A stretch of 64,000 nt of DNA from Exobasidium rhododendri. Lineage: Eukaryota > Basidiomycota > Exobasidiomycetes > Exobasidiales > Exobasidiaceae. The stretch lies in assembly GCA_026210745.1 (NCBI GenBank), contig CP110630.1:6386001-6450000 (forward strand), written 5' to 3'. The notes beneath the pieces were generated by a model, which had not been told where the DNA came from, did no database searches, and saw nothing but the letters and a program-made list of their open reading frames with translations. Below are positions 10,915 through 20,679 of the stretch, piece by piece. A program made the position numbers and the translations under genes. Position 1 is the stretch's first letter, and the number at the start of each line of letters is the position of its first letter.

Positions 10915-13900
10915 ATGGATGACCGCCGCTTCTACGACCCTCGACATCGACCTCCACCACCATCTTCAACATCGTCGTCAATTGGTAATCGACGAGAAGG
11001 TGGTGGTTCACCTTCGACCGGCCACTTTAGAGACCACCCTGCGTATCGTCAATCCAGCGAAAGTCACCGAGCTTGGGAAGACGATCAACAATTGCATCAT
11101 GCTCCTCCACCACTACCTATGCTTAGTAGCGGACAAGCTGGAAGAGAGACTAGTAACAACGGCCACCACTTGAACAGCTTTCCTTCTCATCCACCTAGAG
11201 CACCACCTCCACACCATTATGATTATGACCACCGTCGAGTCATGTATGAAGAAGACCGAGGCAGAGACTACGAAGGAGCAAGACACACCAACCACTCATT
11301 CAGAGACGACTTTGATGATGTCGAACAGCGATACCAGGAAGGCCGGAATGTGAGTCTTTTTTATTCGTGGTATCGTGTACATGGAGAGCACAGGAAAGCG
11401 AGGGAAATTGGGCGTGCCCTGTGAGGCGTGTCCGATCACGCACAGATCGCAAACCGTCTCCTGGGAGCTGACGTATCGTTGTTCATCGCTCACACGTCCT
11501 TCTCACATCTTCGCAGTGGTCCTCTTCTCGGCCCTCAGTGCAACCCTCATATCAAAGAGAGTACTACAGTCCAGAAACAGATCGTGACAGGGGCCGCGAT
11601 AGGGAACGAGAAAGAGAACGATATCACGCCGCCATGTCGATGGACGACCGAGAGCCAGCACCGTCAAAGCCAGCTATGAGCATCTCTTCTTTACTCGATT
11701 CAGGTACTGCACCGGTCAGTACATCCAATCAATCTGATGTATCTCGACATTCTGGTCAAGATCCTCGCTATATCTCGCCACCGCACCAAGAAGCGTACGA
11801 TCGACGGACATACCACGCCCAGCCGCCTTCAGTCTCTAGGTCAAGGATGTATTCTGAATCACTATCACCGCAAATAGAACAACATAGAGGGGGAGCGTCC
11901 ATTTCGAATCTCTTGGACGATGGCGATGAGCGACACTCTTTCAGAGACCAGCCAAGAGTGAGTCTACGCAGGCCGTCCGGTGGGTGAATGTCGCAATTGT
12001 TGAATAAAGTGATTAACCCTTTCTCCCGGTCGTTTTCCTTCTTCACAGACCAAAGATGTGCTGGCAGCCCCCGACGCTCGTTTTAGCCTGTCCCATTTGT
12101 CCTCCCCCGAGCCAAAGCACGCAAGCGGTCGAGAGAAGGCGGAGGAAGGCGGCGCCAAAAGCATGATGAGCGATGTGATTAGCAACGAAGAGTCACTGCA
12201 CTACGACGAGACAATGAACGGGTCTGTCGAGTCGATCGTGGTTCCAAAGGCGTCAGGACGCAAGAGCGGTGGCAAACTCAAGCTTCGAAGGGAACCACTT
12301 CCAAAGGCCAAGAAGAAGGTGGAAGAAGAGTGGGATAGCGACCTTTCTGCCGATGAGAATAAGCCTTTGTGGGCATCGGAGATCAATGCTTATGGCGAAG
12401 AGATCTTTGCACGACTGCAGTGCATCGAGCAAGCGTTCGACGGTAGTCTTGCTGAGAGAGAACGGGTCGTTGGAAAGAGATTGAGTCATGCGTATCGACT
12501 GCGTTATGAGCCCGTGATGGCGAGGGTGAAGACGAGAGAAGAGCACGAACGCAAGCAGAAGGAGGCAAGGCAGAAGCAGCGAAAGGAAGCCAATCGAAAA
12601 CAGAGAGAAAGGGAAGTGGAAATGGAGCTGCTGGATACTTTGGATGACGCTTCTGTGAACAGATCGAAGGTCAAGATCAAGGCAAAGCTGGGTCGAAGTA
12701 TCAAGCCGTCCATGGAAGAGCTGGAAGAAGACGCACGATTGAAGAAGAGAAAGGCTGGCGATAGCAGCAGCTTGGAGATGCTGCTACTCGAGGGAGACGA
12801 CAGCGTGATGGACTCACGCGCATCCTCACCAGACTCGCTGCTAGACGACGACACGCCTCTTGCCATGAGCGCCGGTCTGACATCTGCCATGACGCAGGAA
12901 AAGAGAGAACAGCAAATCATCGATGCACACCGTCGTATATGGACGGGCATCGCTCGAAAGGACATTCCCAAAGTATACCGAACAGTGCAAGCCAGCGCGA
13001 CGAACAAGGCCATGTATTGGAGAAGAGTGTCGAGCGTTGTAGCAAGGGAAGCCAAGCGAGGAATAGCACGAAGCAACAAGTCGACAAAGGATGTGCAAGT
13101 TCGAGCGCGAAAGGTGATGAGAGAGATGCTCGTCTTCTGGAAGAGAAACGAGAAGGAAGAGCGAGAACTTCGAAAGAAGGCAGAAAAGGAAGCACTAGAC
13201 AAGGCCAAGAAAGAGGAGGAGATGAGAGAAGCAAAGAGGCAAGCAAGGAAGCTGAACTTCCTCATCACTCAGACGGAGCTGTACAGTCATTTCGTTGGAA
13301 ACAAGCTCAAGACAAACGAGGCAGAAGAGTCGGAAGAGACCAGTGGTAGTGGCAAGCTCATTGAGATTGCCCCTTCTAGTGATGCTGATCCCGTCGTGGC
13401 TCCTGTCAACGGAGAAAGGGCCAATGTAACTGAAGCCGAGGCGAAGTTGGCCGAATTGAAAGACCTGGACTTTGACGACGACGATGAAGCAAATCTCCGT
13501 GCGCATGCCAGGAGGAACGCAGAGGAAGCTGTGGCCGCTGCCAAAGCAAAAGCAGTCGCCTTTGACACCCGAGCAGCCGAAGAACGTCTGAAGCTGGAAG
13601 AGCAGCAGAGACTGGAGGGCGAAGGAGGAGGAGACGGCGGCGGAGGACGGCGAATAGAAGAGAAGGATCTCGGCAAAGCATTCGACCAGGATGACCTGAA
13701 CTTCTTGAATCCTACCTCCATGGGCGCAATGGATGTCGCTCAACCAAAGATGCTCACCTGCCAGCTGAAGGAGTACCAACTCAAAGGCCTCAATTGGCTG
13801 GCTAATCTGTACGAGCAAGGAATCAACGGCATCTTGGCCGACGAGATGGGCCTCGGAAAGACTGTGCAAAGTATCGCCTTGATGGCCTATCTCGCAGAGG

Positions 13901-16524
13901 TGCACGATATCTGGGGGCCTTTCCTGGTCATCGCTCCAGCATCGACACTGCATAATTGGCAGCAGGAAATTGCCAGATTCGTGCCCTCGCTCAAGGCACT
14001 ACCGTACTGGGGAAACGTCAAGGATCGGACGGTCCTCCGAAAGTTTTGGAATCGAAAGCAGGTCTCCTACCACCGGGATGCGCCCTTCCATGTCCTGATC
14101 ACGAGCTATCAATTGGTCGTGTCTGACGAAAAGTACTTTCAACGAGTCAAGTGGCAGTACATGGTGTTGGACGAAGCGCAGGCCATCAAGTCGTCGAGCA
14201 GTAACCGATGGAAGACGCTGCTGGGCTTTGACTGTCGAAATCGACTGCTGTTGACAGGTACGCCTGTGCAGAACTCCATGCAAGAATTGTGGGCCTTGCT
14301 GCACTTTATCATGCCGAGTCTGTTTGACTCTCACGACGAGTTCAGTGAATGGTTCTCCAAGGATATTGAGAGTCACGCCGAGAACAAAGGAACGCTCAAC
14401 GAACACCAGCTGAGAAGACTACACATGATTCTGAAGCCATTTATGCTGCGAAGGATCAAGAAGAACGTGCAGAATGAATTGGGCGACAAGATTGAGATTG
14501 ACCTGTTCTGCGACATGAGCGCTCGTCAACGTGCGCTCTACAAGAGCCTCCGATCAAGAGTGTCCATCACCGACTTGATGGACAAAGCGCAAAACCTCAA
14601 CGACGAAGCAGGACTGAAAAGTCTGATGAACTTGGTCATGCAATTCCGTAAGGTGTGCAATCATCCCGAGCTGTTTGAAAGGGCAGACGTCGAAGCGCCT
14701 CTTGCATTTGCCAACTTTGCCAAGTCGGGATCTCTGGCAAGGGAAAGTGACTTTTTGTCCTGCTACGACTCGACTGCCAGCTTGATCGAGTATTCTATCC
14801 CGAAGCTGCTTTGTCGAGAGGGAATAATGTCCACGCCTGGCCTCCATTCGAGGTCTGGATTCGACACAAATTACCTGGGCAACCTCAGCAACATCTGGCG
14901 AGCTCACAACATCCACACGTCCTTGAAGGATCCTCGATCTGGCTTTGGTTTCGCATCTCTGCTTAGACTGAATGCCACAGACTTGGAAGAAGCGATGCAC
15001 AGCGATGGATCGAGCAGAGTCATGAAAGCCGTGTCGGACGAAGCAAAGAAGCGCAGCCATGGCAAGTTCCTCTACGACGTCGACTTTGCCATTAGTCGTT
15101 CTAAAGCTATGGGGGATGTCTGCACGCCTTTGCCGTCGAACTCTGGCGTTTCTCCCTCGTTTGTGACGCCTCTAGACGGGATCGCAGAGGCCTATCGTAG
15201 CGACTCCTTTCTAGCCAAGCGCACGGCTCGATCGCTCATCACTCCCGTCGTGGCGCCGCCCATCCGAATGATCGCCTCTGACGGACCATTTACTCGCAGT
15301 CAAGAAGCGAAAAGCCGAGATCAGGCAGCCTCGCAGATGCTGTTTGGTGTGGCACCGAGTGAAAGAGAATCGGAAGCAGCCTTGCAAGAGATTCAGACGA
15401 GACTGCCCGACGTTCCACCCAATGGACTCCTCTACCAATCTCCCGATGACCAGATGCCGATGAATGAGATGCAAGTCCCCCAAATGAACAAGCTCATCAT
15501 CGACAGTAGCAAGCTGAGTAAATTGGACGAATTGCTTCGGACATTGAAGGCGGAAGGACATCGAGTGCTCATCTACTTTCAAATGACAAAGATGATTGAT
15601 CTGATGGAGGAGTACCTCATCTACAAGCAGTACAAGTACCTTCGATTGGACGGTAGTAGTAAAATTAGCGATCGTAGAGACATGGTGACGGACTGGCAAA
15701 CAAAGCCAGAGCTCTTCATCTTCTTGTTGAGTACTCGAGCCGGTGGTCTTGGTATCAACTTGACAGCAGCCGACACGGTCATCTTCTACGATCACGACTG
15801 GAACCCTTCCAATGACTCACAGGCGATGGATCGAGCTCATCGACTGGGACAGACGAAGCAAGTGACAGTCTATCGATTGATCACCAAAAATACGATTGAC
15901 GAGCGCATTGTAAAGTTGGCGAGGAATAAGAAGGAAGTCCAGGATATCGTCGTCGGCACAAAGGCGTACAGTGAGACTGGCATGGCGAAACCCAACGAGA
16001 TTGTCAGCTTGCTGTTGGACGACGAGCAGTTGGCAGAGAGCATGCTGCGAAAAAAGCAAGACGAGGAGAGGAACTTGCTCGAAGAGAAGGCCGCTTCAGC
16101 AAGGAACAGTCAAGCGAAGAGAAAGGCGGCAAGAGCAGAGGCAGCACTGGCGGTCCACAGTCCAAGGCCGAGCACAGCAGCGGCAGACTGGACGCTAGAC
16201 GACGATGAGGACGACTTCTTCGGTGCCAAGCCAGCACAGGCGCCCATCATTCCAGAACCACTAAAGAAGGCAGAGCTGAAGACTGAGGCAGGAGGCCGCA
16301 AGGTTAGTCGACTGGCACCAAAGAAGGGCAAGAAGGAAGTCAACAGACCAGCGGAGGGGCCGGAGGGCGAAACAGGCGCATCACAGAAGAAGAAGCCTAG
16401 ACTGTCCAAGAGCCAGCGGCAGAAGGAGGAAGCTGCGGCTGCGGCGGCCACGGCAGCGCAAGAAGATGTGCCCATGAACGGTGGGATCGATGCCATGATA
16501 GACGAAGACGAGTCAATGCTATAG
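10915..16524 (+). CDS. INO80: INO80 chromatin-remodelling ATPase
   Basis: Catalytic subunit of the INO80 nucleosome remodeller (nucleosome sliding and H2A.Z dynamics, nuclear). Exons 10915-11349, 11517-11957 and 12049-16524 join in phase 0 to 1783 aa. The N-terminal 300 residues are disordered, rich in Pro, His and Arg. The DBINO/HSA region, about residues 580-710, contains RRIWTGIARKDIPKVYRTV and a long charged helix. Helicase lobe 1 starts at about 866 (LKEYQLKGLNWLANLYEQG), with Walker A ADEMGLGKT (about 890) and the DEAQ box (VLDEAQAIKSSSS, about 998). A long insertion separates the lobes, the hallmark of the INO80 class. Lobe 2 has LRLDGSSKISDRRDMV (about 1492) and the arginine motif DRAHRLGQTKQV (about 1553). 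The tail is Ala/Lys/Glu-rich. The ATG at 10915 follows an in-frame GTG only 18 bp upstream. Confidence 0.96.
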
Positions 16525-16988
16525 GGAGGCGCTCCCACTTGCCCACTCCAACATGTACTTACACAATCTCAAAACACACCTACACATATACATACATTGC
16601 TCCGAAGTTTTGTGTGCTTACGGTCGAATGAGAGGCCTGGGCGACATGTGTGTCAATGGTGATGTTGATGATGACGGGTAGGGCTTTAAGCATCCTCGCT
16701 TGATTCCTGCCGAAGAGGAGTGGCGTGCATTCAGTCTCTGCAAGGGAGGGCGGACTACGGTACACCGCGTGTCTGTCTGATCAGTTGCATTCGACTCGCA
16801 TCCGGGCTGGAGAGGTCTACAGAGTGCGTCATGAGTCACCGTGACACTCGGCGGAGAGCTCGGCGTGCACGTATACGTGATTGGCAACTGATCGAGATTC
16901 GGACGGGGCTGGAGATGAATCCACCCACCCCTAATCCCATCCACTCGCCTCCTTACACTTACATCCACTACTTTGTACCTTTTCGAAC
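16525..16988. other. Intergenic: INO80 3' flank and F-box gene promoter
   Basis: 464 bp. A long minus-strand ORF (16618-17244) spans it and runs antisense into the F-box gene; I treat it as a shadow. Nothing else is seen. Confidence 0.5.
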
Positions 16989-19033
16989 ATGAAGAGGAAG
17001 CTGGAGGCTGAGGGAGTCGACGAAGACGGGGAACGCAAGTGTCCTCAACAGAGAGAAGAGTCTTCATCCTTGCTTTCTTTGCAGCAATTTTATGTCGTAC
17101 AAGCTTCGTTAGCAGAGCAGGACCTCGCAGAGGCCAGGGCGACGCGCCAGGCAACATCAGAAACAGCAACAAGTTCGCAGAAAGTTCAGATGCAGCACTT
17201 GGTCGCCCGACCTGAAGATTTCTCGTACCTAAAGGCCATTTCACAAGAAGCCGGAACGCAAAGAGCCCTTCGTGAAGCTCAGATCATGGTGAGTCATCAG
17301 CGTCGATGAATGCTCAAGGACCCGTCTGTCTTTGACACTCTTCATTTCTACCCTGTCAAAAGGGCGTCATCCATCATGCCAAGCTCTGTCGACAAATAAG
17401 ATGCACCGATGAAGCAATTCTAGTCTTACGGGATGGCATAACCCTTGCACACACGAAAAGGAGTCACCTCGAGAAATACCTTGTCGAGCTGTTGGAAAGA
17501 TGGAATTACCCTTGGATCACTCTCCTACCGGACAATTGTTTGCTTCGAATCTTCGAGCACACTGAAATGAAGACCGTGATGGCCTCTGTGCGAACCTGTC
17601 GCTCATGGAGAGGACTTTTGTTACGCACACTAAAGCTGAAGCCTCACCTCGAGCCGGAACGTCGAAAGGATGACACTTCTGACCGAATCAACACATTGCC
17701 CGATGAAGTCCTCCTTCAGGTCTTTGGCCATCTCAAGTCGGACAGCTTGTTTGCTTGCAAGGGCACATGTCAGAGATGGAATCATATCATCATTGACACT
17801 CCGAGACTGTGGACCGAGAATGCTCTCGTCCAAGGAGCATCTGAGCAGGTTGATGCGCAGTGGTTAAAGCTGCACTCCATAATCGGAGACCTCAAGATCA
17901 AATCGTTGACGCTGAATATAATCTACAGAGGCGGACACGCCAGCTTTTGCGCTCGTCGATTCAAAGCCCTACTTGAAATAAAACCGTTCCCACCAGTAAT
18001 AGAATTCACAACAAGGTGTGCTCCATTTTTTTTGGCCAGGGCTGGCATAGAAGAATTCGATTTCGATTGGTCGCGGCTCAAAGTCCTCCGGCTGGATGTG
18101 TCGGGAGAGATTCCCTATCTACACGGCTCGAGCTTGGTGGCATGTAAATTGGAAGAATTGCACCTTACTGGTTATGACTGCAGGAAGGTTCGTGAGGAGA
18201 CATTTACGAATCTCATCGCTGACATGGTAAGACAGGCAAGACGTATTACTTTAGAAATCTGTCTCCTACAGGAGTCTATATATAAGATACTTGATGCTGC
18301 AAAGGATACGTTGGAGATACTGAGGGTGTCCCGCGAGCCACGGGAGACAGCTTCGTCGATTCAATTCATCAAAGGCAAACCAAAAGTTGTCATGAAGAGA
18401 TTGCACCTTTTCGATGGCATTTTCAACAATCTGCTCTTCGAGCTCGAAGCTCCTCGCCTCACAAATGTCAATGCACAACTTCACACGGGCAGCGATCTAA
18501 AGATACTACGATCATGTCAACAGAGCTTAGAGGTCGTACATCTTGCTTTGTCGCCGGATGAAGATAGAGGAAAGTGCTTTCAGGAATTGCGTTTTATACT
18601 TTCCGACTTACCACTATGCCACACCCTGACAATCGAATGTTTGTGGAACGATGAAGAGGATGGAATTGGAGGGAATCTCTGCCAATTTTATTCAATCTGT
18701 ACGACTGTAGACCCGCCAGTCTTGGAAAATCGGAAAGTCTTGCCTTCCCTCCAGCGGCTGACCTTTACAACTATATCCACTAGAGATTCAAGAAGTATCA
18801 CTCCACGTTCTGTTCAGAAAGACGTGGAGATCTGTCTTCGCCATTTCTTGCAGCAAAGGAGTCGACATGGTCTTCCCCTACTCGAAAAGGTGACGTTACG
18901 TGGATGCGACTACTTCAGCTTCAACACGGTGAGAAAGCTTCGAGAAATGGTACCCAATTGTTCCTTCTCAGGCAGCCGTTCGTGTAAAGTAGTACACTGT
19001 GCATGTAGTCGTGATAAGCGAAGCGGAATATAA
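16989..19033 (+). CDS. Protein with two F-box-like motifs
   Basis: Probable substrate adaptor of an SCF ubiquitin ligase or a related F-box protein. Exons 16989-17288 and 17363-19033 join in phase 0 to 656 aa. Residues 1-145 are charged and helical with a Gln/Glu/Ala-rich stretch. A first F-box-like segment at about 150-190 reads ITLLPDNCLLRIFEHTEM then SVRTCRSWRGLL. A second, at about 208-255, reads INTLPDEVLLQVFGHLKS then KGTCQRWNHIIIDTPRLW. The rest resembles the irregular leucine-rich C-terminal part of basidiomycete F-box proteins (LKVLRLDVSGEI, LEELHLTGYDC, LEKVTLRGCDYFSF). The second box is the better match. A tandem F-box is unusual. The substrate is unknown. Confidence 0.8.
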
Positions 19034-19428
19034 TACACGTTTTCACGGCCACAATTTCGTTGGCGTTATGGAGAGCTGGTATGATCTGGAGTGATTTGAC
19101 CGTAATACGCACGCAGTAGAGAAAGTTGCCTCTTTATATTGCATACACATTGACGCGGACTGCAAGCCTTGCCTTCCCCCGACACAAGCGACAATCAGAT
19201 ATCGGCGCTGCCTTCGAAGCTTCTCTTGCGTACGTATGAGACATCTTTCCGACAAGATTGAGCTCAATGCATGTATATGAAGGCAATTTCGAGTGGATTA
19301 ATACAAAGGGAGAAGGAGACGACACAAGCTCGAATGACGCGTGGGTCTGTTGAAAACAGTGACTCAAGAAAGGAAGTGAAGCCGAAAAGCTGTATATACA
19401 ATACTACCAACATCGCTCACCACACAAA
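19034..19428. other. Intergenic: F-box 3' flank and TOM5 promoter
   Basis: 395 bp between two plus-strand genes. No repeat or RNA gene seen. Confidence 0.45.
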
Positions 19429-19656
19429 ATGTACGGCGGCGCCTCTCAACCATCTCCCGCTCAATTGGCGCAAGTGCGTCTGTCTGCTCAAAAGACACTC
19501 TACAATGCCGCACTCAGCGTGGTCTTCCTCCACTCGGGTGAGCATGCTGATGGGAAATGATGTGATGGCGACTGATTGTGTGCAGTTCACGCTGATCCTC
19601 GTCTCTCGTTCCTCTCAGCGCCATATCTGATCGACTACCTGGCCAAGCTGCTCTAA
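19429..19656 (+). CDS. TOM5: TOM5-like mitochondrial import subunit, 48 aa
   Basis: A small spliced gene that simple ORF calling would miss. Exon 1 19429-19537, an 81-bp intron (GTGAGC to CTCTCAG), then exon 2 19619-19656, gives 48 residues. The start MYGGASQPSPAQLAQVR and the end SAPYLIDYLAKLL fit fungal Tom5. That protein is about 50 residues long, with an acidic or polar N-terminus carrying a P-S-x-E/Q-L type motif, one tail-anchor helix and a short basic end. It would be an accessory subunit of the TOM complex in the mitochondrial outer membrane. Here the helix is KTLYNAALSVVFLHSAPYLI. An acceptor at 19585 would also stay in frame for a time, but it makes a longer, less Tom5-like protein. 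The family call rests on length, motif and anchor. Confidence 0.68.
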
Positions 19657-19881
19657 ACTTCAGACGAGGACGCATCAAAGTGACGGATGATGCAAGAGGG
19701 GTTTTGCGGTCCTCTCCATAGAGACAATGTATGCCGAAGATAATGTGCATAGTAAGACCACTTTAAGAATTCTAACTAAGGAGGATGGTCAGGTTTGATG
19801 CAGAGCAGGGCGTGTTGATTGGAACTGTGAAATAGTGATACAACGTTGTGCGCCCTAAGTTTGACGTAGTTGTGACGCTTC

Positions 19882-20361
19882 TCAGTGACCTGCAAGAACG
19901 GGGAAAGCGGGTGGTGCTGAGAGATGGAGGAAGAAAGTGTATTGCCGTCCCTCTGAACACACTCACGACGACCCCAGGGCGACCCTCCTTTCGATTGACC
20001 TCCAGCTTTGACTTGACTTGCAGCTGGATTCACTGCGACTGCTGCCTTTTCTAGGTGGATCTCCGGCTTGTCTAAGAGAGGGCAGGACGATCTTCGACTG
20101 TCAGCCGGCTGCAAGACCGTCACTTCTGTTAGACGTAATTCGTCGAAGAGACACACACTCACCATTAGCAGCTAGACTGGTGTCGTTGGCTGCTGCTTGT
20201 ACAGCCTTCCAACGTGCGCTGAGGAACTGTAAAGCAGAGTCTCTTCCGTTCGCCGTCATACTGCCTCGACTGAGAGCTGGGACTGTCGGCGCTGCAGCTG
20301 GTGCGACAGCAGATTTGGGAGCTGGAGAAGATGCTGCTGATCTGCCCTTCTTTGACGACAT
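19882..20361 (-). CDS. Small hypothetical protein, about 103 aa
   Basis: Not recognised. The start ATG at 20361 opens an Ala/Ser-rich frame (SAASSPAPKSAVAPAAAP) followed by a short amphipathic stretch (ALQFLSARWKAVQAAAND). A good donor (GTGAGTGTG at 20162) pairs with an acceptor CTCTCTTAG ending at 20072, with CTGAC as branch site between them. The next exon (20071-19967) reads DKPEIHLEKAAVAVNPAAS. A second GTGAGT donor then pairs with CTTGCAG to leave a final exon of 8 nt (19889-19882) ending in TGA. The resulting 103-aa protein is small, polar and has no signal peptide. If the last intron is not removed, the frame instead runs on to 19776. It is divergent from the RSM22-like gene, with 318 bp between starts. 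The exon model is moderately supported; the function is unknown. Confidence 0.45.
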
Positions 20362-20679
20362 AATTGCGCAAGTGAAGCGAAGAGCGAGCCGGTATCAAGC
20401 TGATGAGGAGCTGAACGAGAGCAGCTTGATGTGGACTACTTGATCTGTCCGAACGACCTGTCTGCTCCCCTTGCTTTACTTGGGCGAAGGTGGAGTGTAT
20501 TTGGGGAGCGTCTCCACTCCCACACTAAAGCCAGCCGGAATTCCTTATTTTTGGCGCCAGACGCAGAGAAGAAGTGGCACTTTCACTTTTTTTTTATTTT
20601 TTGGATTAATAATTAGAGGCTCCTTCTTTCTTCGCGAGAGGGCAACTTCTTCTTCGATTTGGTCAGACGGACGAACGAC
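20362..20679. promoter_or_regulatory. Divergent promoter region
   Basis: 318 bp between the small unknown gene (minus) and the RSM22-like gene (plus). A T-rich stretch lies at about 20585-20600. No specific site called. Confidence 0.4.

Noticed and set aside
12504-15795. Long minus-strand ORFs (up to 254 codons) opposite INO80
   Set aside because: They mirror the purine-rich coding of INO80, have no recognisable domains, and the plus-strand gene is certain.
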